Source: Pieris napi
Taxonomy: Eukaryota; Arthropoda; Insecta; Lepidoptera; Pieridae
Reading direction: 5' to 3'
DNA: 64,000 nucleotides
Assembly (NCBI RefSeq): GCF_905475465.1
Contig: NC_062258.1
Location: 434,001 to 498,000, forward strand
Position numbers and translations under genes: made by a program. The notes under the pieces are model-generated. The model worked only from the letters and a program-made list of their open reading frames with translations. It had not been told where the DNA came from and ran no database searches. Below are positions 17,807 through 26,822 of this stretch, piece after piece. Position 1 is the stretch's first letter. Each line of letters opens with the position of its first letter.

Positions 17807-20800
17807 ATGTCTCAAGAATGTGTTAGTGTTTTTTTTGATGAAATGGATCATGAATTTGAAAGCTTATCCATTGATACAATTGAACTTTTCAACGTTTGTG
17901 ATGAAATAGAAAGAAATGATTTAAATCACCCATTTTATGATCAAAGAATGATGGAGCTATGTGATGAATTCGATGGGAAACTGTGAGTATATTTAATAAT
18001 CATATTTAATATATATATTTTTTTATTTTTTATTTCTCTATTCGCATTTCTAACAGTTAAATATAATAAAATTTTATTCGATAGGGTCGATCAAATGGGT
18101 CGTGGAACCAAAAGGAAAGCAGCTGTTGATATTAACTCTGCTGATATCAAAAGAATAAAATCTGGATCGAACATGGATCTTTCACGGTCTTCACAAGAGC
18201 AATCAACATCGAATGAAGGTAATAATTTTAACATGAAATTTTGCTGTATTTGTAATAGAAATGTTTCCAAAAAATATTTCGCTAATCATCTAAGGAGCAA
18301 TGCACATAAAAATAATGTAAATAAAAAACAACATTCAATAAAACCCAATGTTAAGATAATTGAGACTGCGTTCGGTAATAGAATAATAACCTATAGAGTA
18401 ACTTCAGAAAATCAAAATGATTTACAGTTTGAGACACCAGAGTTATTTCTTGCATCTGTCAAAGATACAATATTTACAATAATAAATAAATCTATAGAAG
18501 ATCATACAATTTTAAAAATAAATTTCATTTTATATGGTGACTTTGTTCAGGAGACAAAAAACATTAACAACACTTTTGATTTCCAATCAATGAATTTTAT
18601 TGTTTGTATTGGTGATGATTTAAATATATTTTATACAACTCTCACGAAATCTCTAATAAACTATATAAATTCATTCGAGAGAAAGGATAGTGGGTGGAGT
18701 CTGAAAAAAATGTTACATTTGGATATGAATTTAAATCAATTTAACCCTTTAAGAGGAAAATCCTTTATTGAGTTACCACATGATATAAAAATAAAAAAAG
18801 CTGTAATAAATGTTAAAAACACTGATGACGCCTGTTTTAAGTGGGCACTGTTATCTGCTTTATTTCCAATTCATAAAAATTCGGATAGAGTATCATCATA
18901 CACCAAACACAGTCATAAATTAAAGTTCGGTAATATTAAATTTCCAGTCAAATTAAACGATATACACAAAATTGAAAGTCTTAATAATATAAGCATTAAT
19001 GTTTTTGGGTTAGAATATAATGAACAAAGAAAAAAGCATTGTATTGTTGGGCCACTGTATTTTACAAAGAATAAAATGCAGACTCATATAAATTTACTAT
19101 ATTTGACACAGGGTAAAATCGGTCATTATTGTTATATAAAAAATATGTCACGATTAATAAGTAGTCAAGTTTCGAAATCCAAGGAAGCTATATATCTATG
19201 TGACTTTTGTTTACAATATTTTTCAACATCTGAACGTTTAAATAACCATCAAAAAAATGATTGCAGACATATTTGTACACAAATACCAAGCGTAGATAAA
19301 AATAAAAAAAAATGGTGGGGCGATATTGTATCTGAAAATAAATTAAGTTTTGATAAATTTCAACGTAAATTGATGTTACCTTTTGTTATATATGCGGATT
19401 TTGAGGCTTTTTTAAGTCCCTTAGCATCATGTTCAAACGATCCTTCAAAATCACATACAATAAATGTACAAAAACATAATGTGTATAGTTTTGGATACTA
19501 CATTAAATGCTCATACGATGATAAATTGTCTAAATATGTAACATATACTGGTGAAAACTGTGCTTTAAAATTTATGGAAACCCTGAAAGATAATTTGTTA
19601 AAAAAATTGGTTTCCAAAAAGTTGCTAATAAAATATCACCAATTCAGCAAGATATAGTTAGCAAATCTATTCATTGTTATATTTGTGATAAAATTTTGTG
19701 TGGGAATTCAATGATTTACCACGATTGGTTTACTGGGGAATTTGTTGGGGTCATACATAAAGTTTGTTCAGAAAAATTTAGAGTACCTTACACTATACCA
19801 GTCTTCTTGCACAATTTAAGCCATTATGATGCACATTTTATCGTACATGCCTTAAACTTTGATGAAGGTCAGGTAGAAGTTCTCCCACAAAACAAAGAAA
19901 AATACATATCATTTTCAAAGGTTCTTAAAATCAATAACAGTAATGTAACTTTACGTTTTGTGGATTCCCTAAAATTTTTACCCAGTAGCTTAGATACTTT
20001 AGCAAAAAATTTAACAAAAAATAATTTTAATGAATTATCAAAATGCTTTCCCAATTCAGAAGACTTTAAACGGCTGACTAAAAAAGGTGTATTTCCATAT
20101 GAATTTATTAAAGATTTTGATACATTAAACTACAATCAACTTCCAGATCTTCCACACTTTTACAGTAGTCTCACAGATTCCATTATTTCTAATGAAGATT
20201 ACAACCATGCCAAAGATGTTTGGAATCATTTCAATTGTAAAAATATGTGGGATTATTCAAATCTTTATTTAAAAACTGATGTTTAATTGTTAGCAGATAT
20301 TTTTGAAAATTTTAGGCGTGTTTGCATTAAAACGTACGATTTAGACCCGGCTCATTACTATACAGCACCTGGATTAAGTTGGGATGCTATGTTAAAACAT
20401 ACTAAAACAGAGATTGAATTACTTTCTGATATAGATATGATTGCTTTTATTAAATCAGGAATTCGTGGTGGTGTTTCGCAATGTAGCACTCGCTATGCAA
20501 AAGCAAATAATGTTTACATGTCTGACTATAATGCGAAAGATAAAGAGTCATTCTTAATGTATTTCGATGCCAATAATCTATATGGTTGGGCAATGTCACA
20601 ATATCTACCTACAGGTGGTTTTGAGTGGGTTAGTGCTGATACAGATTTTAATGTTAGTTGTTCATCAGATATAGGTTTTATCTTAGAAGTAGATCTGGAG
20701 TATCCGGTGGATTTACATGATAAACATTCAGATTTACCTCTTTGTCCAGAAAATATACCAGTTGGGGACGCTAAGGAAATTAGATTGATTCCAAACTTAA

Positions 20801-21168
20801 AAAATAAATCCAAATATATTATTCATTATCGAAATTTAATTCAATGTTTGAAAATGGGTTTAAAATTATTAAAAGTTTATAGAATATTAAAATTTAAGCA
20901 GAGTCCATGGTTAAAAAACTATATAGACCTTAATACACAATTAAGAACTCGAGCTAATTCTGATATTGAGAAAGATTTCTATAAACTCATGAACAACGCA
21001 GTTTTTGGTAAGACTATGGAAAATATTGAGAAACGAGTTAACGTTAAACTGTTAACCCACTGGGAAAATAGGGGCAAAGTATTGGGGGCTGGGGATCTAA
21101 TTGCTCAACCACATTTTCACAGTGTTTCAATATTTTCTGATAGTCATTACCAAATCAATAGTATGTAA
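17807..21168 (+). pseudogene. Protein-primed family B DNA polymerase, broken
   Basis: Exon 1 is 17807-17982 (58 codons). A 102-bp intron (gtgagt...cgatag, 17983-18084) joins in frame to the long ORF. Domains: a C2H2 finger (C-C-I-C...H-L...H) near 18240; exonuclease motifs YADFEAF (about 19390) and NLSHYDAHF (about 19815); the protein-primed subfamily region; polymerase motif A, FDANNLYGWAM (about 20565); motif B, KLMNNAVFGKTMEN (about 20985). Breaks: a frame change at an A7 run (19600-19606), an in-frame TAA at 20284-20286 within a conserved Leu-rich stretch, and loss of everything after about 21110. Motif C (the DTD metal-binding site) and the thumb are therefore missing. A normal Maverick PolB is several hundred residues longer. 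AATAAA follows at 21218. The gene cannot make an active polymerase. Confidence 0.92.
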
Positions 21169-21378
21169 TTAAGTTAATCATTATTGTAAATATAACAAAT
21201 TGTAAATTTTTATGTAAAATAAATTTGTTTTGTACATGTATAATGTATAAACGTGTACTGTACATTAATATTGTGATATAACACTTACATTTTTTGTATA
21301 TTTCATATAAATAAATTGTTTTTAAAATATCAACTTAGTTTTATTCCTTTCCCTGAAGAAGACAGAAGTCAAAAAATA

Positions 21379-22023
21379 ATGATTCATTTTATTCATCCCT
21401 TTGCTGCTATCGTAGCAGGACCTAGTGGGTGTGGAAAATCTAACTTTGTTGCAAATTTCATTAAGCATAAAAGTAGTATATGTAATGAGATTTTTTTAGA
21501 AATAACATGGTGTTATGATGAAATGCAGCCGCTATATAATATACCTGGAGTAAATTACCACCAAGGACTACCGGAATTGCATATGTTTGATGGTAAAAAT
21601 CCACATTTGATTATAATAGATGACTTAATGAGGGAATATGATGGTCGAGTTGTTGATATATTTACAAAAGGTAGTCACCATAGAAATTTGAGTATTTTTT
21701 ACATAACCCAAAACTTATTGCATCAAGGAAGAGGACAGCGCGACATTTCACTTAATTCAAGTTATATTATTTATTTTAAAAATCCCCGTGACAAAACTCA
21801 AATACGATTTCTAGCTAGACAAGTTTCACCGGAAGACACGAAGTTTATTGAAGATTCATATACCGATGCTACTAAAGAAGCTCATGGTTATTTAATGATT
21901 GATTTGAAACAAAACACTGATGATGCTCACCGCATAAAATCTAAAATATTTGAATCTAGTAATTTTTGTACAATATATGTTCCTATGAAAAGGTATAAGT
22001 ATCTTTGTAATCAGCCACTCTAA
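21379..22023 (+). CDS. A32-like (FtsK/HerA superfamily) genome-packaging ATPase
   Basis: Walker A GPSGCGKS begins at residue 15 from the ATG at 21379. Walker B is LIIIDDLM (about 21610), and YITQNL follows where a sensor motif is expected. Length is 214 residues, normal for Maverick ATPases. The frame is open upstream to 21316 without ATG, and there is a possible splice acceptor (caacttag) at about 21338, so a longer spliced N-terminus cannot be excluded. The role inferred from the family is to pump element DNA into the capsid. No break is seen. Confidence 0.88.
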   Translation: MIHFIHPFAAIVAGPSGCGKSNFVANFIKHKSSICNEIFLEITWCYDEMQPLYNIPGVNYHQGLPELHMFDGKNPHLIIIDDLMREYDGRVVDIFTKGSHHRNLSIFYITQNLLHQGRGQRDISLNSSYIIYFKNPRDKTQIRFLARQVSPEDTKFIEDSYTDATKEAHGYLMIDLKQNTDDAHRIKSKIFESSNFCTIYVPMKRYKYLCNQPL

Positions 22024-22026
22024 GTC

Positions 22027-22092
22027 AGTAATACCATGATACCATACCATGAATACCATACCATGAATACCATACCATAAATACCATACCAT
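22027..22092 (+). repeat. Minisatellite of about 15-17 bp units (ataccataccatga)
   Basis: Four imperfect units fill the gap between the ATPase stop and the next ORF and supply the sequence right up to its ATG at 22091. It contains several out-of-frame ATGs, so its length could affect translation of the next gene. Confidence 0.75.
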
Positions 22093-22426
22093 GTATCAAC
22101 GAATAACAACGCATAAGGAATTGTTATCAGCTTTACATAAATTAAAACCCAAACATCGTAGGATATTACTGAAGTCTTGTAATAATCAAGAAATTAACTG
22201 TCTATGTGAATGTATTCACAATGTTTTACAAGGAAAAGTACCTTTAAAAGAGAATACAAAAACAAAATTAAAAAAAAATAAAAATCTCTTACGTAATCTG
22301 ATCAGTAAAGGAAAAAGTTTTGAATACAGGAAATATATATTAATACAAAAAGGAGGGTCCTTTCTTCCCATAATTTTGGGTACAATTCTAAGCACCCTTG
22401 TAAGTTGTTTTAATAAATCACAATGA
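22091..22426 (+). CDS. Small Maverick protein with hydrophobic C-terminus (possible minor virion component)
   Basis: 111 residues. Basic helical N-terminus, conserved-looking NNQEINCLCECIHNVL, then QKGGSFLPIILGTILS, a glycine followed by a hydrophobic segment near the end. Proteins of this kind recur in Mavericks next to ATPase and integrase. The C-terminal motif resembles small adenovirus-type core or membrane-active peptides, so a virion role is plausible but unproven. Its stop overlaps the next start by four bases (ATGA at 22423-22426). Confidence 0.65.
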   Translation: MYQRITTHKELLSALHKLKPKHRRILLKSCNNQEINCLCECIHNVLQGKVPLKENTKTKLKKNKNLLRNLISKGKSFEYRKYILIQKGGSFLPIILGTILSTLVSCFNKSQ

Positions 22427-23188
22427 ACACAAAAAAAATGCTTCTTGTTGAGCAAGACTTTATTGATAAACTTAAACATCAGAATGAAAATAAAGCAACA
22501 CCGCAAAGTAGATTGGATTTAGAAATGGAAAAAATTATATCAAGTAAATTGGATGATCGCGAAAAATGGGCGCTTTATCTACAAATTTTACAAAGATACT
22601 TACATTACTCCATGGAAGAACGTCAACCTCAAGAAATAACAATAACTGAAAAGGTAATAAATGATAATACTAATGAAAACCGGAACATCAATAATATAAC
22701 TACTAGTGAAAATGAAAAAAATGCTAAATGTTAAACAACCCCCAACGGGTGAAGACATCGCATATGGGTTACAACCAAAAGAAATATTAAAATTAATTCC
22801 TAAAACTTATATGAGGAGGGGTGAATTATTGATGGATACAATAGCAAATAAAACAGAATTGCAATGGAATAAAAATGGAACAGTTTTCATTAGTGGACAA
22901 GAGATACCAGGGAGTAATATTATAGATTTAGTGAATGACATCTTACGACCCACGAAGAGATCTGATCCAATCGGTTGGGAAATATTCGCCAAGTTCTTAA
23001 ATGATATAAATACACCGCTAACATACATTGGTAATCTGAAAAGAATCAAATATATATCTGACCTTAATAGTAAAGATAAAACATTGATTCAAGAATCACA
23101 AACTGAGGTTTCCTCAACTCCAACACAATCTAAACACATCAATAAATTGAGAAACAAAAGTGATTGGGAGAAATGGACCCCGTATTAG
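22423..23188 (+). pseudogene. Conserved Maverick protein of unknown function, split by a frameshift at an A7 run
   Basis: The first frame (22423-22734, MNTKKMLLVEQDF...) has a charged, helix-rich region of about 95 residues. The second (22706-23188) continues with LLMDTIANKTELQWN and GSNIIDLVNDILR, which I associate with one Maverick protein family that normally carries both parts in one chain. The frames meet at 22715-22721 (seven A). One extra base there would explain the split; sequencing error or programmed slippage is an alternative. The C-terminus (WEKWTPY) overlaps the integrase start by 16 nt. Function unknown. Confidence 0.6.
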
Positions 23189-24267
23189 AGTTACATCGCA
23201 TCTATTATGATATTTCACATCCAGCTGGTTACAGCAGTATCAATAAGTTAACAAAGGCAATGAATGGAAAAATCTCAAAAAGTGATGTTTCGAAATGGTT
23301 GCAGTCTCAAGAAACATTAACAACATTACATAAACCGGTTATAAAAAAATTCCCGCGTAATAAATATATTTTATCAAATATTAATGAATTGTGGCAATCT
23401 GATTTAAGTGATTTAAGAACTTACATACAATATAATGATGGATATAAATATATTTTGTGTGTTATTGACGCCTTTAGTAAGTATGCTTATGTTAGAGCAA
23501 TGAAAAAGAAGGATTCATGCACAATAAAAACGTGTTTTACTAGCATCTTTGATGAAGCTAAAACTGTGCCTAGACATATTCAATCAGATAAGGGTACGGA
23601 ATTTGTATCTAAGGATGTCCAAACTTATTTAAAACGTAAAAATATAAATTATTACACTACAAATAATCCAGATATAAAGGCAAGTATAGTAGAACGATTT
23701 CAGAGAACATTGAAAATGAAAATGTGGCGTTATTTTACACATAAGAATACTTATCGCTATATAGATATTTTACAAGATTTGGTTAGTTCTTATAATCACA
23801 GTGTGCACTCTAGTATCAAGATGAGACCATGTGATGTTAAAATGGAAAACATTATGGAAGTTTGGCGGAATTTATATTATGATGAAAAGACTTATATTTC
23901 AAGTTTAAACAAAGTACCTAAGTTTAACGTTGGTGACTATGTAAGAATTACAAAATACAAACATGTTTTTAAAAAAGGTTATGAAAGTAATTGGAGTAAT
24001 GAAATTTTTATCATTACTTCGATTATAGATCGTTCCCCGTGGGTTGTATACACTTTAAACGACTTAGAAAATGAATCAATAACAGGAACTTTTTATGAAA
24101 AAGAATTACAAAAAATAACTTTTTCCCCCACTTCCGAATATAAAATTGATAAAATCATCAGATCACGTAAAAGCGGTATTAGAAAGGAAGTATTAGTTAA
24201 ATGGAAAGGATATCCTAACAAATTTAATTCTTGGGTCTTACTGTCGAATATTAAAAATCTACAATGA
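23173..24267 (+). CDS. Maverick integrase (DDE, rve family) with C-terminal chromodomain
   Basis: First in-frame ATG is 23173 (MDPVLELHRIYYD); the frame extends to a TTG at 23164. The N-terminal region resembles a zinc or helix-turn-helix region (HPAGYSSINKL). Catalytic triad: D in LWQSDLSDL, D in IQSDKGTEF, E in ASIVERF (35 residues later). At the C-terminus, YKIDKIIRSR...VLVKWKGYPNKFNSW is a chromodomain-like module that can guide integration to marked chromatin. 364 residues, no break. The family makes 6-bp target duplications, as seen at the element ends. It overlaps both neighbours (16 nt upstream, ATGA downstream). Confidence 0.93.
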   Translation: MDPVLELHRIYYDISHPAGYSSINKLTKAMNGKISKSDVSKWLQSQETLTTLHKPVIKKFPRNKYILSNINELWQSDLSDLRTYIQYNDGYKYILCVIDAFSKYAYVRAMKKKDSCTIKTCFTSIFDEAKTVPRHIQSDKGTEFVSKDVQTYLKRKNINYYTTNNPDIKASIVERFQRTLKMKMWRYFTHKNTYRYIDILQDLVSSYNHSVHSSIKMRPCDVKMENIMEVWRNLYYDEKTYISSLNKVPKFNVGDYVRITKYKHVFKKGYESNWSNEIFIITSIIDRSPWVVYTLNDLENESITGTFYEKELQKITFSPTSEYKIDKIIRSRKSGIRKEVLVKWKGYPNKFNSWVLLSNIKNLQ

Positions 24268-25022
24268 AGGAAAGTTTCTATTTAACTTTACTCAGCAATA
24301 GTTCCACACAATATTTCCCGGGAAATATGACATCAAATTTTTCTTCAAAACTACCTAAAGCCATTACATTAGAAGGAGAATGGATGGTAGGTATAGTTGA
24401 GTTTCAATATCCCTCTACTATGTTCTCTGTGCAAGAACATGAAAATATCATATACATAAGTAAAAAAACTACCATTAATAACGAAGAGACCACACTAATG
24501 TATAAGAACCACATACCAGCCACCAACTATGATAATATACAAAATATTCTTATTGCTTTAAATTCGAAAGAGAAAGTTAGTTTTCGTCAGGACACCGTGT
24601 CAAAGTTTGTCTCTGTTGCAGTAAAGGATCCATCAATAATTTCACTATCTCTATCACCTAATTTGAGCTTTCAACTTGGATTTGAGCCAGATACCAATTT
24701 AGTAAATCATAATATCGGTAAACGCCCTGCTAATCTACATTTGGGGTTACCATCACAATTATTTGTGTATTGTGGTATTATAGAACCACAAATTGTTGGT
24801 GATGTCATGACATCACATAATGTATTGAGAATTATACCCTTAGATCCTGCTAAATACATATATGGTTCAAATAAAATGCATATATTTTCACCACCACATT
24901 ATTTACCGGTAATGAGAAGAGAATTTGATGTTATTGAGATAGATATAAGAACAACCACGGGAAATGCGGTACCATTTCAATACGGTACATCATGTGTGAA
25001 ACTTCATTTTAAAAAAATATAA
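24264..25022 (+). CDS. Minor capsid (penton-type) protein
   Basis: 252 residues; begins MKESFYLTLLSNSS and contains the pattern FSSKLPKAITLEGEWMVGIVEFQYP, which I recognise from the Maverick minor capsid family (single jelly roll, vertex protein). Rich in predicted beta strands, no cysteine-rich motifs, no break. The start codon overlaps the integrase stop (ATGA), which argues for translation from a shared transcript. Assignment is by recalled family pattern and position. Confidence 0.72.
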   Translation: MKESFYLTLLSNSSTQYFPGNMTSNFSSKLPKAITLEGEWMVGIVEFQYPSTMFSVQEHENIIYISKKTTINNEETTLMYKNHIPATNYDNIQNILIALNSKEKVSFRQDTVSKFVSVAVKDPSIISLSLSPNLSFQLGFEPDTNLVNHNIGKRPANLHLGLPSQLFVYCGIIEPQIVGDVMTSHNVLRIIPLDPAKYIYGSNKMHIFSPPHYLPVMRREFDVIEIDIRTTTGNAVPFQYGTSCVKLHFKKI

Positions 25023-25041
25023 TCTATATTTCCTTTTTAAA

Positions 25042-25503
25042 ATGTATACACCTCAAGAAACTTTTATATGTCCTTATGAACATTATTATTCGCAACAAGC
25101 TGGGTCTGGTATAAATGTAATCTACAAAGGAGCCTTACATTAACGTGGTCATGGTATCGGCAGTTTTCTTGGGGGGTTATTTCGAAGTGTGCTACCTTTA
25201 CTCACTAGTGGTGCTAAGGTGATTGGAAAAGAAGCACTTAACAGCGGTATTGGGCTTTTGTCAGATGTTGTAGCTAGTCGTCCTATTAAAGAATCCATTA
25301 AAAATCGATTGAAAGAGGCTAGTTCTAACCTTAAACGCAAAGTTGATACCAAAACTGATAAACTTATGACTGGATCGGGTGTTAATAAGAGACGAAAATA
25401 TTGTAATGAGCTCATTCGAGTTTCACCCCTCAAAGTGAAAGGCGCTTCAAAGAAAACAAGGAACAAAAATATTAATATTTCCAAGGATATATTTTCAAAC
25501 TAA
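25042..25503 (+). pseudogene. Maverick small virion-type protein with Gly-rich amphipathic segment; in-frame stop
   Basis: ATG 25042 opens a frame to 25503 (153 codons) with one TAA at 25141-25143 (codon 34), just before RGHGIGSFLGGLFRS. This is followed by a hydrophobic/Gly segment, then a basic tail (NLKRK, NKRRKY, KKTRNK). The layout (short N-terminus, Gly-rich amphipathic helix, basic C-terminus) is like adenovirus pVI/pX-type minor virion proteins, which are membrane-active or DNA-binding. The TAA is one C-to-T change from a Gln codon. Starts 19 nt after the minor capsid stop. Confidence 0.68.
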
Positions 25504-25508
25504 TCATA

Positions 25509-26822
25509 ATGTCATTTATTCATAATCATTCATGTGAGTGCGTTAAATCTGAATTGGATCTGTTTGCTCTTCCTTCCACACAAACAAGTATCGAATATGG
25601 ACACTGGATACATTACAAACCAATTTCTTCATTAAGTGATGATGGACCTATCGAATTCCAAGTACCTGGTACAGGAGATGACTACATAGACCTTTCGCAT
25701 ACACTACTCCATCTCAAGGCTCAAATTAAAAATCAAGACGGTTCTGCAGTTAATGCAGCTAATGTAGTGGCACCAGTCAATAATTGGTTACATTCTTTAT
25801 TTAACCAATTGGATGTTTACCTAAACCAAAAACTTGTGTCACCCCCAAATAATACTTATGCATATCGCGCTTTCATAGAAACTCTATTAAATTATTCATC
25901 ATCCGCCAAACAATCACATTTGACATGTGGTTTGTGGTACGAGGATACAGCTGGTAAAATGAATGAAACTAATGAGGCAAACAAGGGCTTTTACAAAAGA
26001 CAACAACTTTCAAAGGATGGAAAGGATGTTGAAATGATTGGGCATTTACATGGGGATATATTCAATCAAGATAAATTCCTCATGAACGGGGTCGAATTAT
26101 CTATAAAATTAGTTAGATCGAGAGAAACATTTAACCTCATGTCACAGAATGCAGATAATAAGTACAAAGTCTGTATAACAGATGCAACTTTAATAATACG
26201 CAGAGCAAAAATTAATCCATCAATACTAATAGCTCATCAAAAGGTTCTTGCCACTACTACGGCTAAATATTTTATTACAAGAGGTGAAGTGAAAGTCCTG
26301 ACCATACCAGCTGGTGTGCAGGGTAAAACACTGGACAATATATTTTTAGGACAGGTTCCTAAGAGATGTATTATAGGTTTTGTGAATAATACAGCATTCA
26401 ACGGTAGTTATGTTAAAAATCCTTTCAACTTTGAAAATTTTGGTATTTGCTCATTTAGCCTATATATAGATGGTCAACAGATACCTTCAAAATCGTTACA
26501 ACCATCATTTCCAAACGATGTATTTACTAGCGCATACCACACCCTGTACTCAGGCACCGGTATACATTTTCTTAACGAAGGTAATGGCATATCGAGGGAA
26601 CAATATTCAAATGGATACTGTTTACTAGCTTTTGATTTAACACCTGACTTGTCGGCTAACTCTAATGTGCATTGGAATCTTGTACGCCATGGTAGTGTAA
26701 GAATGGAAGTAAGATTCGAGAGCGCATTGACTGAAACAATTAACTGTGTAGTTTACGCAGAGCTTTCAAATATTATAGAAATAGATAAGAACAGAAATGT
26801 ATGTGTGGATTATAGTAGTTAA
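25509..26822 (+). CDS. Maverick major capsid protein (double jelly roll)
   Basis: 437 residues, intact. Similar in layout to the eukaryotic proteins often labelled 'uncharacterized protein F54H12.2-like', which are Maverick major capsid proteins. Seen in it: YGHWIHYKPIS, IEFQVPGTGDDYIDLSHTLL, NNWLHSLFNQLDVYLN in the first barrel; IGFVNNTAFNGSY, FSLYIDGQQIP and the LVRHGSVRMEVRF end in the second. It begins 5 nt after the previous stop (25503). The last ~160 codons lie inside the right inverted repeat, so a truncated duplicate exists at 16158-16637. AATAAA at 26858 could end its transcript. Confidence 0.87.
   Translation: MSFIHNHSCECVKSELDLFALPSTQTSIEYGHWIHYKPISSLSDDGPIEFQVPGTGDDYIDLSHTLLHLKAQIKNQDGSAVNAANVVAPVNNWLHSLFNQLDVYLNQKLVSPPNNTYAYRAFIETLLNYSSSAKQSHLTCGLWYEDTAGKMNETNEANKGFYKRQQLSKDGKDVEMIGHLHGDIFNQDKFLMNGVELSIKLVRSRETFNLMSQNADNKYKVCITDATLIIRRAKINPSILIAHQKVLATTTAKYFITRGEVKVLTIPAGVQGKTLDNIFLGQVPKRCIIGFVNNTAFNGSYVKNPFNFENFGICSFSLYIDGQQIPSKSLQPSFPNDVFTSAYHTLYSGTGIHFLNEGNGISREQYSNGYCLLAFDLTPDLSANSNVHWNLVRHGSVRMEVRFESALTETINCVVYAELSNIIEIDKNRNVCVDYSS

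Noticed and set aside
19600..19606. Programmed -1 frameshifting as a working feature of this PolB
   Set aside because: The same gene has an in-frame TAA and a lost C-terminus, so a simple indel is the better explanation; kept only as a low-interest finding.
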